A DNA stretch of 64,000 nt, from positions 28,587,001 through 28,651,000 of the forward strand of contig OX419758.1 in NCBI GenBank assembly GCA_948567375.1. The letters are read 5' to 3'. Positions 34,621-45,930 of this stretch are shown piece after piece. Both the position numbers and the translations under genes were made by a program. Origin of the DNA: Lunularia cruciata. Taxonomy: Eukaryota; Streptophyta; Marchantiopsida; Lunulariales; Lunulariaceae. How positions within the stretch are numbered: position 1 is the stretch's first letter; every line of letters starts with the position of its first letter. Under the pieces are notes generated by a model. It was not told the origin of the DNA and searched no databases. It saw only the letters and a list, made by a program, of their open reading frames with translations.

Positions 34621-35861
34621 CAAGTGCCCTACCAAGGATCACCACCCAAGCGCTACCACCAACTAAACATCACTCACTAATATAGCTTTAACTATGACAA
34701 CTACATTAGGGAAAAGGATGACCTATAACCTACCATCACAACATGTACTCTCATGATCTACATGTCATTACTTCCTACCTCACCAAAGAGAAACATAGGT
34801 AGTATGATTGGTCATCACTCAAGCCTCACTACCAAGATCACACTAGAGCACCAATGCTCTAAAGTCAAGGCACCTCACACAAACATGGTGCACAAACAAG
34901 AAATAGAGAATGGAGGAAGTCCAATTACAAGAAGTCTAAACAAAACCTTCCATCTCATAATAAGCACAAGATTGACTCTACCACCATTTGGCATTTGACA
35001 TAATAGTAGTGTCTACCTACACCTAAGCTACCAAGATCACCAAAGATGGGATTGAGTTGCCTTTCCTAGCCAAAGGTACATGTGTATAGGTATCATTCAC
35101 TATGACTAGTGTATAGGTACCAATCATTAGGATAACAAGTGAAGGTGGACCAATTGGCTAGGGCATTAATCTAGGAACTAGAGATTTAGGGTTCAAACCC
35201 TATTGCACACAATCTAGAAAGGAGAGTAGATTTTGCCAAATGATGACTACAAACTACCAAAAAATCATCTAACACCAAAAAGTTGGCCCTTCTTGACCTT
35301 GGTAGCCTCTCAAGCCCATAGTTCCTTGAAAGCTCTATGACCAACTTCACCAAAATGAGCACTTGCTAGGGTAATATGGGCAACCTCCAACTTGGGACAA
35401 CCTTTGCAAACTTGACTTCCAAATTTAACTACACCTTTGCAAATTTGACGCACCTCCTCTATAATTAGTTGACAATCAAATCCTCCACTAACTTTCAACT
35501 CAAGCCAAATTGAGAGATCCTAATCCTAATCCAAATCCTTAATTCAAAGAGATGGTTCTCACATCTATCTCTTATTTTGCACTTTGGGCTCAATTTGGAC
35601 CAAATTGACCTTGATTTCACCTCTTGAGCTCAAATCAAACACACATTATCTCAAATTGACTCAATTCTAAAAAAATTGGCCAACTTATGCACACCATCTA
35701 CCTCATTGCCAAATCTATATCAACTCAAACAAGGCTTTCATATATGATCACTCTTAGGGAAATCTAAGACCATGATTTATCAACATCAGCCAATCTTGGA
35801 AATACCACCAGCGCCTTCAGTTCTTGCACTTGATTTCCTCTTAAATCTCACTTCTTTGACA
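34621..35861 (-). other. G1 leader
   Basis: This ~1.2 kb non-coding leader aligns with G2 51760-53049. A conserved 'gcactagtctaggaactagagatc'-like passage in both copies resembles a spliced or structured leader element, but I cannot assign it. The end next to the core holds the primer-binding-like TATGTCAAAGAAG (element strand). Confidence 0.6.
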
Positions 35862-36284
35862 TAATTAGTTCATTACTCTACTTGAATCACACTCAAATCA
35901 AATTTGTACTTGATCTTGCACTCAACAATCTGCCAACAATCAAGCACTTATTATAATCAAGCCAGACCCTCTTTAGTTAGGAGATTCCATGTGATGCTCA
36001 TTGGCTTATGTCCACCATAGCCAAGAACTTAAAGGCTCAACATGAGAGAAGTGAGCTCTCTAGAGTTTCACTTCAAAATTATACCCCTCTACTCAATCTA
36101 GGTGTCCAACCTGCATTGTTGACAACCCATCCAATGGTGCAAATGACAGTGGGTCTCGCTATGTGATTAGTAACCATAACATGAAATCTGACCACCAACT
36201 AGTAACAACAAAAATAACTATGATTGCCAACACTACCATTCCAACATCTGAGTTAACTAGCTTTGGTGCTACAAATGTTGTGAC
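35862..36284 (-). repeat. G1 terminal repeat core, 5' copy
   Basis: It is the right end of G1, TAATTAG to GTTGTGAC, aligned with 12504-12948. There is no A block on its outer side. Host copia sequence (ACATC, then LLDV coding) follows immediately. Confidence 0.85.
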
Positions 36285-36289
36285 ACATC

Positions 36290-36726
36290 TAGCAAAGTCC
36301 ATACTAATCCTTGAGAGGTCATTAATTTGCATCATTTTCCTTTAATAAATAGAGGTTTATTATCAGTGAGGTGAACCTTTCCAAGGTTTCTTACAACAAA
36401 GTTGTGCATCAACTATTTACACGGAGTAAAGTGAAATGATGCACTAATATCTATAACCCAAAATTCTATGAGACACTCTACATAGCAAAAAAGTGCATCT
36501 TCTTGTTTTTTGCTATGTTCATTGAGTTCTCCTCATTCTTTGGACTTCTACACTGATTTTTGAAGTAACTAAGCTTGTTGCATTTCCAACACACAACTTC
36601 TTTATATACTTCCTTATGGCCTATTAATTCACTTATCTTCCTTAACTTTGATCTACCATTTCTCTGACTTTGACCTTGTTGAGGCTTTTTGCCTCTACTC
36701 TCAATAAATATCACTTGATGATTCAA
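36290..36726 (-). pseudogene. C protease start and zinc knuckle
   Basis: The minus strand reads WVIDISASFHFTP, the copia protease active site, with Ile-Ser where Ser-Gly is normal. It continues GKVHLTDNKPLFIKG to the G1 junction. Frame 36478-36726 carries a knuckle CWKCNKLSYFKNQC with Tyr for the usual His. Gag and protease are fused in one polyprotein in copia, which fits. Confidence 0.85.
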
Positions 36727-37310
36727 AAGAATTATGCCTAAAAATCAAGTCTTGTATACTCCCAAACTTGAAATCACTTGATCTTAATGAACTACTCACT
36801 ACAATGAGTATTGCTCCCCAACTATCAAGTAATGATGATAATAGCAACAATTTTTTAACTTCATTGTCAAAAAAATGATATTCATAGATTCTAGTCTTGA
36901 AATGATTGAATTGAAATCATTCATGTGGTATTGAATTGATGCACCTTCTTTCATCCTTTTGTATCATAATTGGCAAACCAAGTATACCTTGTTCAAGGCT
37001 AAAGGTTTCTAATACATATTTGATAATGCTTTAATTAACTTGTGAGTGGTCATCTTATGGACAATGTTTTCTTGCAACATTTCTTGCCAATGTTGATTTG
37101 ACCATCTCCAAGGCTTGTCAATCTAAAAGCTCCCACTTAACTTCTTCCATCTTTTTGGTTTCTTGTCCTCAAGAAGTAGTTGCAAATTCTTTTGATACAA
37201 ATAACCCTCAATCTACATCTTCCAAAATAAAAATATTTACCATTGAACCTATCAATCTTGACTTTTCTATGTTTTGCCATTGTTTTGCTCTCTCTTTCTA
37301 AAACCAATTC
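36727..37310 (-). pseudogene. C gag N-terminus
   Basis: Frame 37137-37391 contains MAKHRKVKIDRFNGKYFYF, a typical copia gag start shortly after the primer-binding site. Residues before this Met in the frame run back into the LTR and are not part of the protein. The middle of gag (36727-37130) is decayed with several stops. Confidence 0.8.
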
Positions 37311-37322
37311 TTTGATACCACT
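37309..37322 (-). promoter_or_regulatory. C primer-binding site
   Basis: The element strand reads TGGTATCAAAG beside the 5' LTR. It is complementary to the 3' end of initiator tRNA-Met with one mismatch. Confidence 0.85.
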
Positions 37323-38262
<940 letters not shown>

Positions 38263-39374
38263 ATGAGGTACATAATGTAAAACCTTTTCTTCCATCTCCA
38301 ATCATCAATCTACTACCAAATACTAGCTTAATAGGAATACATATTCCTTTGCTAATTGCATAGACATGCAATTCTCAAAACCCCCACAATCCTATAGCAA
38401 TGGTTGGATATATCTTGCAAGTGTATCAAACTTCCATAGGTCTAGCCATCAATCATGTTGGAACAAATCAAGTTCTCAATAAGTGGCTTGATATCTCCTA
38501 TTGGAATTCTTTATTTCCATGATCCTCATGTTCCAAGAATGCCATTTGGGCAATGGGTTGAGGCTGTTCATTCCTGATTGGACAATTGGCAATGAGATGT
38601 CATATCTGGCAACAATAGAAGCAACCACCATTTTATTGTAATATTTCTCTATCAATAATGCCAAATGGTTTCCATTGGATGGTATCAATCTCTATTTGTG
38701 TTGGCTCTTCTACCAATTTATTGTGTGTTTGTAGGTTTTGTGGAGGTTTAGGTTGAGACCTAGTTGTAACAACTAACAAATCAAAGTGCTTAGCCAATTG
38801 CATGGCCTCTTCTGAGTGTTTGGACTCCTACATGGTCACTTCTAGTATGGTGTGTGATTTTAAGCCCCTCATAAATAGATCTAGAGCTTCCCTTTCTAAT
38901 ATCTTTAGAATTTTCATTATGGTGTTTTGAAATTGAGTGATGTAGCTCCTCATTGAAACAATCTATGTCAATTCTACCAATCTATCTCAAGTGGCCTTGT
39001 GTAGCATTTACCGCTTGTAATCTCCTAATTATTGCACTCTTGAATTCTTTCCATGTCAAATTGGTGCAACAAACTACCATTGAGCTTGATCCACCTAGAA
39101 TTGCTATCATAGCTTTGACACTCTATCTAATTGGATTGAAGACAAGAGAATCTTTCTCCATTCATCTTCTTGAAGATTTGTAGCTTCAAATCAAAAAAAA
39201 ATTTCCTTTGCACCCAAGAGATTTTTTCCTTCAAATACCTTTGGCTTTGGAAATTGAATTTGAAATGTTATTATCTCTACATGCTCTTTTCTTTGATGAT
39301 CTCTCTTGTCCAACAATCAAGTAAGGTGCTCAATTTGTTGTTGCATAGAAATGATAACTTTGGGCATTGCCACC
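38263..39374 (-). pseudogene. M gag and protease start
   Basis: Minus-strand translation gives gag capsid (LFMRGLKSHTILEVTM, EEAMQLAKHFDLLV), then a zinc knuckle CFYCCQI-stop-HLIANC near 38590-38630, then protease-region coding (MQLAKEYVFPIKLVFG, MIGDGRKGF) up to the C junction. Expected order and spacing hold. At the N-terminal side a short coiled coil (IISMQQQIEHLT) is cut by N1 at about 39375. Confidence 0.75.
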
Positions 39375-40456
39375 TGTGGGACCTACATTTTTTGTTTTTT
39401 TTCAAAATAGAGAAGAAGAAGTGTATAGAGAAGTTGGATTGCGCCTGTATGGCCAAAGAAGGCGAAGAAAAGAGTCTTCGGAATGAAACCCAAGGTAAAG
39501 TGGCTTTGGATCATAAGGCGAAGTACTTGGATATGCCCTATCAGCATCCAACCCAAAGTAAGGAGTCTTCGTATTGGGGGGAGCTCAACCCGAGGCAAAG
39601 ACAGTGTAATAACCTTTTGTCGGGGCAAGAAATTCAAAAAGGGACCATTCAAAACCGGCGGCCCATACACGTGAAGTACAATTGACAGTGACAGGCACAT
39701 GCAAGAGGTGTGATTTCTCGGTAGAAACTCAAATTGAAGAGAGACGAAGAAGGCGCGACTCTATAAAAATTGGGCTAACGACAAAGCAATTTTGAGCAAT
39801 TTTCCTTTGCCGTTGAGAAGTCATTCTGTACGTGATCGTAGGAAGGGAAGTAGAGTTGAAGATGTGCTAGTGTGCAGAGGGGAATTTGAGAGAGTGAAAC
39901 CGTGAGACAGTGAGAAAATAGGAGAGATGGAAGGAGGAAGGAAGGTTACAAGTCAGGAATACTGTGGGGGCCATATCTCAATGACCACAAGTCCAAATCA
40001 AGCGTGCTATATTTTGTTGGAAGCGTCTCATTCAAGGCTTTCCATTGCCACCAAAATCGCAGAGTCTGTACAAAAATTTACAAGTATTTGAAGTTTCTAG
40101 AGTAGATGTACTCCGGGTTGAGGTTCTTTGGGTCAATGGGACTTCGGGTTTACATGACTTCGGGTCTAAAGACTTTGCCTCAAGATAAATATGATTCAAC
40201 CTGAGGTAGTCGGACCTCAGAGTGTAGTGAAGGTGACTTTGAGAGTTTTGCCCGAGAGATCAGAGGAAGTTAGAGTAGGGAAAGAAGCTAGTTAGGATAC
40301 CCATGACTTCAATTTCAGTTCAGATTGAAGATGGAATAGAAATTGAAGGAGAAATAGCAATAGTGAATAAACCCAAAGTGCAAGATCACACAGTAAGTGT
40401 CTTCGGGTCAGTAATATGAGTGATTAGAGGAAAGTGGGTTACAAATTAAAGGCATA

Positions 40457-40700
40457 AATAGTGTACCCATGCTTTCAATTACAATTCTTGATGAGGATAT
40501 AGTAGAATTAGCAAAGGAATTGATAGTAGCTAAACCCGAAGTAGATGAAGTAGGAGTGCAGATGTCTTTGGAGCTACCATTGGAGACAATAGAGAAGAGT
40601 GGGTTGAGAGATAAGAAGTTAGATAGATTATCCACTAGTGAAATATCAGATCAGGAAAGAGAATTGTTGGTATCTGGTAGAAGATGTAGGAGATATGAAA
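40457..40700 (+). pseudogene. N1 coding remnant
   Basis: The plus-strand frame 40469-40777 begins MLSITILDEDIVELAKELIV and ends at the hairpin. Its EVDEVGVQ...LELPLETIEKSGL part is shared with N2 (EVNEVGVH...LELSLDISEKSGL). A weaker copy of the start (MTSISVQIEDGIEIEGEIAI) lies at 40301-40390, so a ~150-bp protein unit may be duplicated. No known domain was recognised. Confidence 0.5.
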
Positions 40701-40705
40701 CCCAA

Positions 40706-40732
40706 GGACAAAGTAGTACTACTACTTTGTCC
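40706..40732. repeat. Hairpin at N1 right boundary
   Basis: Arms GGACAAAGTAG and CTACTTTGTCC (11 bp, exact) surround a 5-base loop. It coincides with the end of similarity to N2. Confidence 0.7.
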
Positions 40733-41001
40733 TACTACTACTCTATCAAACTACTTACTTGCAATTATCTAAATTAACACATAGATATAACATATTCACC
40801 ACTTTCTATAAGTTACAATCAAAAGTATCAATGGTTCATTAGACAAGATGATTGCATTCAAAAATTTCTACCCCAAAGCATGAAATGATGAACTACATGA
40901 AATGAGCTTAATAGTACATGGACACAAAAATCCCAATGGGTTGGGAGAAACAGATTTGGTGTCCATAGATTCCATCCATCCCACTCTTTCTCTGATACTA
41001 A
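40733..41001 (-). other. M leader
   Basis: This ~270-bp block lies between N1 and the M 5' LTR. The 15 bases beside the LTR read on the element strand AGTATCAGAGAAAG, a tRNA-iMet primer site with one early mismatch. The rest shows no convincing coding. Confidence 0.6.
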
Positions 41002-41390
41002 TGTAAAAGACCAAGGAGAGAAATAGTAGAATGGAAGACCGGAGTAGAATATCACACTAGGACTCCTAAGTGAGTGAAACTCCAAATGCCTAGCTTGAGC
41101 TTGGCTTGGGTATTTATGGGTAACTTTGGTGCAAGACTCCCAAGGAGCTTCCTTATAAGAGCCACCTTACTTGGAGTGCAAGCTAAGCTAGCCGTTTACT
41201 TGGCATGCAAGTTACTCTACCTTTCAAAAGTTCATAGAAGCTTCTTGTGTGGTTCTAGAATATTTGACCCACAAGCTTTCTCAATGCTTCTAGTACATTC
41301 TTAGGTAGTTTCACTTCTCTTTTCTATATTTAGCTTGGACAATAACTCATTAGCTCCTATTACCTTATCTACTAACACCATATTATTATA
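41002..41390 (-). repeat. M 5' LTR
   Basis: TGTAAAAGACC to CATATTATTATA, aligned with 4961-5392. It lacks the tandem 'agtgcaagctaagctag' duplication seen in the 3' copy. Confidence 0.8.
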
Positions 41391-43623
41391 GTTTCTAATT
41401 GGATAGACTTGCTATCAAAAACTTCCCTTACTTGATAAAGACCTGGCCATCTTTCAACAAATTTGCTAGGGAATAAGCCAACCTTATCATTAAACTTCAA
41501 TACCAAGCCCCTTCATAAGTTGGGACCTCTTTGGTTTTGCTATCAAAATAGGTTTTCTACTTAGCCTAAGTGGTGTATTGTGTGTAGAGTACATGCAAAC
41601 ATTTTCAAGTAGACCATATAGGGCAAAAATCCTTTGTTCTTTTGTCTCTCTCTCTCTCTTAAGATTAAGATGATCTTGCCAAACTACTCATAAGGACTTT
41701 CAGGGATAAAATTAAGAATTTAATTTTCAAGGTAACTTCTTGCCCATAGACAAGCTAGACTAGAGTGTATTTTTTAATAAGTTTTACCATAGTACGGTAG
41801 GCATAGAGAGGTCCCAATAGCTTTTGATCCAATTTGTTGTGTTCAAACTTACCATCTTCTTAAGAATGGTTAATAGGATGCTATTGACTCATTTGACTTG
41901 ACTATTAGCATGTAGGTGGTATGGAGTAGAATGACTATGCTAAATCTTATAGGTATTTGTCAAATCCCTTGATAAAGCAAAACCTATTGTCAATAATAAT
42001 AGATAAGGAGATGCCAAAATTATAAATGATATATCTTTGCAAGAATTATATGGGAATCACAATAGAATTGTTGACAAAGGATTCAACGTCTGCCCACTTT
42101 GTTACATAGTCCATAGCAACAATGATGTAAACAATACCAACTTTGACAAGCTACAAGATTAACAGGTCCCACAAAGTTAATTCCTCATTTTAGAGAGGTT
42201 GTGCTACCAACACCAAGTGTAGGTACATTTGGTATCATGATATGGCTTGCTAATTATTTGACAAGTGTCACACATGCTGACATATTGGTTGTTATCATGA
42301 GAGATAGATAGGCAGCAATACCTTGCAAAGTAGATCTTGCATGTAGTAAGTGCACCAAAAAAGTGTCCACTTGATTCATCAAAATAGCATGCTTTCAACA
42401 TGATGGGAACTTCCTTGAGGCTGATGAAATGCCAGAGTACTCTATCCACACCCATTTGGTATATGTATCATTGCAAAATTGTGAAAGGAAGTACTCATGT
42501 ATGAAAAAAAATTATGCTTGGCCCATGGTAAATCAAAAGGCACTTTTTTTAGAGAAAGCAAATGTTTGATTTGGATTATCCAAGATGATTGAGTGGTCAT
42601 ATTTTCTTATATGTAAAAGAGATGGAAGTTTATAGATCCATGCACAAGGAACAATCTATGAGATATTTAGACATACAAGAAAAAAAGTTTGTGTTGTGAT
42701 GAGATGTTCCAAGATGGTATTCCACCATAAAAGAAAACTCCTTTAGGAGTAACATCAAGTGGACCAATCTTCCCGCACGACATGGTTTGTTGATCAAGTA
42801 TTCAAGAGCTTCATGATTTACATAAAACACAAAACTATTCCCTATAAGGTAATGGAAAAAATCATGTACAGAAAAGATCATCCCAAGGCATTCCTACTCT
42901 ATTGTTGAGTAGTTCCTCTTTGTGGAATTGAGGTGCCAACTACCATAGTATATTGGATGTTCCTATTGTTGTTCATTATTTTGGGCTAAGACAACACCAA
43001 TTGCCATGTTAGAGGTGTCCACAAAACTATGAAAATCTAGCTCTCAATTAGGTGTTGCAAGAATTGGAGCGATAGCCAACTTTTATTTGAAATGCTTTTC
43101 ATGCATTTTTTGGTCCACAAACTACGGCGTGTAGTAAGCTAGTCATTGTAGAAGCTACCTTAGCATACATGTGGACATATCTCCTATGATATCATGTATA
43201 GCCAAAAAAGCTTCTTAGCTCACACATAATCTTTGATATGGGTAACTCTTACATGACTTGGATCTTCTTGGGGTCCACAACTATACCATTTTCACAAACT
43301 AGATGACCAAGGAGAGGTCCAAAAGAGACAAAAAAATAGATACTTTTGGGGATTCAAAGAAACCCCAACTTGCTTGCAAATGTGCATAATGGCCCATAGC
43401 ATATGATCATTGAAGTGACTATGCATGCACATATCATCAAGATATAATTCCATGTTCTTCCTTAGTACACCAAAAGAGTTCATCATGTAGCAATAGAACT
43501 TTGCATGAGCATTTTGCAACCCAAAGGACATCACCTAATAAGTATATGTACTCCATTTCATGACAAAAGTAGTTTTGTATTGGTCCTCTAGAGCAATGGC
43601 AATCTCAGTGTATTTAGAATACA
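41391..43623 (-). pseudogene. H RT (part), RNase H and integrase
   Basis: Frame 43292-43534 is RT (MSFGLQNAHAKFYCYMMNSF, LYLDDMCMHSHF), with LYLDD intact. Frame 42630-42881 is RNase H (FVFYVNHEALEYLINKP, VEYHLGTSHHNTNF). Frame 42204-42455 is the integrase zinc domain (CYFDESSGHFFGALTTCKI, MCDTCQIISKPYHDT). The core spans 41650-42200 with decayed frames, and the tail (KFNDKVGLFPSKF, VREVFDSKSIQLE) ends at the M insertion. The RT is cut at 43623 by G2, and its N-terminal half is at 53500-53750. Confidence 0.8.
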
Positions 43624-43729
43624 TGTCGTGCATATATACATCGCTACACAACATACATCGCTGTCAACATCATACACTATAAAAGCACAACTCACACATA
43701 AGTCATACATAGACTCTAAAGTGCCACAA
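43624..43729 (-). repeat. G2 terminal repeat A''
   Basis: 106 bp, TGTCGTGC to GTGCCACAA, forming the outer 3' end. It is nearly identical to 44182-44286 apart from a few bases and a 2-bp gap. H sequence ('tttagaatac') precedes it, and H resumes at the other end of G2 with 'taccctt', sharing a 3-5 bp overlap. Confidence 0.85.
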
Positions 43730-44179
43730 TAATCAGATTGCTTAACACTCTCAACTCAACTCAACTCAGATTAGTATTTGATCTGTCACTCTATAAACTG
43801 CCAACAACTGGGCACTGATTACAGTCAAGCCACACCCACTCAAGCATAGAGAATCCAGGTGACGCTTGCCGGCCTCTATCCACCATAGCCAGGAACTCGA
43901 AGGCTCAACATCAAAGAAGTGAGCTCTCTGGAGCTCACTTCAAAACTATACCCCATTGGACTCGAGCTAGCATTGGAACCCTAATGGTCCCGCTGACGGC
44001 ACACTCAACGGTGCAAACGGTGCAAAGTGACGGTGGGCTCCACCGTGAAGTCAGTACCCTGAACACCAAATCAGACTGTCGGAAAGTAGTCCCTGATAAA
44101 CTACTAGAATAACTCTAACTACTATCATTGGAACTCTAGTGTCCGAGCAGCTAGATGTGGAACTACAAATGGCGTGATA
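43730..44179 (-). repeat. G2 terminal repeat core, 3' copy
   Basis: 450 bp, TAATCAG to GGCGTGATA, aligned without gaps to 53050-53499. The end dinucleotide is TA against CA in the other copy. Confidence 0.95.
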
Positions 44180-44189
44180 GTTGTCACGC
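44172..44189. repeat. Palindrome at core/A' junction
   Basis: GCGTGATA, GT, TGTCACGC form an inverted repeat with one mismatch. It contains, head to head, the same octamers that form the two outer ends of G2 (GCGTGACA and TGTCGTGC). It looks like an LTR end-to-end junction. Confidence 0.75.
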
Positions 44190-44286
44190 GTATATACATC
44201 GCTACACAACATACATCGCTGTCAACATCATCACTATAAAAGCACAACTCACACATAAGTCATACATAGACTCTAAAGTGCCACAA
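44182..44286 (-). repeat. G2 repeat A'
   Basis: 105-bp inner copy of the A block. On the element strand it follows the polypurine tract directly and precedes the core. Confidence 0.9.
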
Positions 44287-44302
44287 TTGCCTCCCTAGCT
44301 GG
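44287..44302 (-). promoter_or_regulatory. G2 polypurine tract
   Basis: The element strand reads CAGCTAGGGAGGCAA and then TGTGGCAC, the start of A'. A purine tract followed by TG is the usual plus-strand priming site, which places the start of the copied repeat at A', not at the core. Confidence 0.6.
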
Positions 44303-44460
44303 CGGTTAGGTCCCTCTAACTCCAGATAGCCATCTACTCTAAGTATATGGTATACCCTCTAATGGGCAAAGATCAAGAGGCCGGGTGCTATGGAGACCCA
44401 TCGTTAGTCGCCTGTCTGCAATCTATACCATATAAAGAATGAACTAGCTATAGGTCAAGT

Positions 44461-44595
44461 ACATCTAGGACATAATCACTGTCCCTGAGGAACCACCGTG
44501 AGGGGAGGAGTCATACATGCCATATGCTATCCTCTCGAACAGCTATCACACACTAACATAGTAGCAGCTCCACCAGAAGAGCCACATAACATACA
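44461..44595 (-). pseudogene. G2 PHD finger C-terminal to integrase
   Basis: The minus-strand frame reads CMLCGSSGGAATMLVCDSC, then SRG-stop-HMAC, then MTPPLTVVPQGQ-stop-LCPRC. The spacing C-x2-C-x11-C-x2-C-x4-H-x2-C-x14-C-x2-C is that of a C4HC3 PHD finger, including the PPL...P.G pattern. Both stops are one change from Trp codons, at the two usual aromatic sites. PHD fingers read histone H3 tails. Here it takes the place that chromodomains hold in chromoviruses and lies in frame with the integrase upstream. Readthrough and stops make this copy inactive. Confidence 0.85.
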
Positions 44596-45930
44596 CCTCA
44601 AGCCTGCACGTACAAGTGCCAAGCTTGGGTCCATAGTACCATCAATGTTTGGGAGGTGGCATGGCGCACAATTGCGCACATGATTCTTCCAAACAACACC
44701 ATCACGTCCTTCTAACACAAGGACTCCAAATGGCAAAACCTCGCGCACTCTCAAGATAGTGCGGCCTGTAGAAACATCAAGTGTTGTCGGTGATGTCTAC
44801 TGTAGATATACATAGTCGCCTGGATGAAATCGATGGATCGAGGGTCTATAACCTCCTCCTCGAATGGTTGCATGGCGTAAAGTATCTCTATGCTGAGCAA
44901 TTGCCAAGTTCTCAAAGGCCATCGGCATCACTCTCCAAAAGATCTCTGCCCGCTGAGAACAAGCGCTCATCCATACATTGGGGTCATCCAAGTCCAAAAC
45001 TACAGTAGCATCTCAACGAATGGCTGCAGGTAAATCTGGATCTCATCCATAGAGTAGAAAGTATGGAGAGAAGGATGCTAAGGAGGCTTGCCGGCTGAAC
45101 CGATAGCCCATGGCCAACCAAGGTAACTAGAGATCCCAATCTCCCAAGTGGCCTCTCTGCAAACCATACTTTTGCAATCCTCTCTTCACCATCTAAACCA
45201 CTCTCTTTGCTAAGCCATCTGCCTCAAGGTGATCTCGGGATGTAGTACAATGATCAATCAAAGCCTTGTCACACAAGACCTGAAACTCTCCCAAGAACTC
45301 TGTACCCTGATCAGTCAAAACCTCAACTGGTGCACCAAAATGACTAAGAACTTGATCCAGGAACAAGTAAGCTGTCCCTTCACTAGACTTGTCAGGAAGT
45401 GCCACCAACTCAATCCACTTGGAGAAGTGCTCCACCATCACCAAAACATACCGATGATGTCTCATAATCAGCGGCAAAGGTCCGGCAAAGTCCAAACTCC
45501 AACGGTAACCCAATCCCATGATAGGTAATGAGTGTAACTGTGGCATAGGAGCATTGAATGATGCTCTAACTTGGTCACAAACCACACATCTGGCAACAAA
45601 CTGCTGCACCTCGGTCTCCATACCGCGCCACCAATAATGACTCTGAAGTAAGTTATATGTATGCTTTACTCCAAAATGTCCTAGCTCCTCATGAGCATGA
45701 CGGACCAACTGTGGTCTCTGTGATGGAAGTAGTACTACTTGCACTCTACTATCCCCCCATACACACAAAAGGTGTCTACCCTCCAATCTGAACCGTCTGG
45801 CTTGCTGAAGAACACGGTCTCTCTCCTTGGCCCCAACTGTGCCACCCACAACACCAGTGTGAAGATAGTCCATCACTAAGACATCATCATGAATGTCTCT
45901 CTGAACTGTACCAATATCTTCACTCTTTGG
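44596..45930 (-). pseudogene. G2 integrase
   Basis: The integrase follows RNase H in the same frame. The zinc domain reads HEELGHFGVKHTYNLL and ARCVVCDQVRA. The DDE core shows SLDFAGPL (first Asp), LTDQGTEFLGEF (second Asp) and ADGLAKRVV, where the catalytic Glu has become Lys (codon 45205-45207; G1 keeps Glu). The tail continues past several stops (MSACSQRAEIFWRVMPMAFE, FHPGDYVYLQ, VREVLPFGVLVLEGRDGVV) to the PHD finger. It would cut and join element ends to target DNA. The Glu change and the stops make it inactive. Confidence 0.9.

Larger units (their letters stand above)
12399..36284 (-). mobile_element. Gypsy G-family element G1, fragmented
   Basis: G1 is the older of two G-family copies and aligns with G2 in pieces: terminal repeats and integrase/PHD region (12399-14777), a short piece after a solo LTR (15396-15442), then 30060-30406, then 32244-36284 (protease, gag, leader, terminal core). 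A solo L-type LTR, element P and an unclassified 1.8 kb segment interrupt it. About 2.97 kb equivalent to G2 46063-49028 is missing at the P site, which removes the RT, most of RNase H and the whole methyltransferase domain. The ends are permuted as in G2 and flanked by ACATC. Confidence 0.85.
39375..40732 (+). mobile_element. N1, internally deleted N-family element
   Basis: It starts TGTGGGACCTAC on the plus strand and aligns with N2 from 58322 over the first ~600 bp (with a reversed LTR interrupting N2). The N2 coding centre is mostly missing. Its last part (40469-40690) matches N2 61440-61560 and encodes EVDEVGVQMSLELPLETIEK. The right boundary is set only by the end of similarity, near a hairpin at 40706-40732. 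No right LTR was found. It lies in M gag in the opposite orientation. Confidence 0.6.

Noticed and set aside
35150-35225. tRNA-like passage in the G leader ('ctagggc...ggttcaaaccc')
   Set aside because: It has a B-box-like GGTTCAAAC but no convincing acceptor stem or anticodon arm on either strand. The equivalent in G2 (52318-52370) is changed in the same arm, so I do not call a tRNA, though it may be a decayed tRNA-derived piece.
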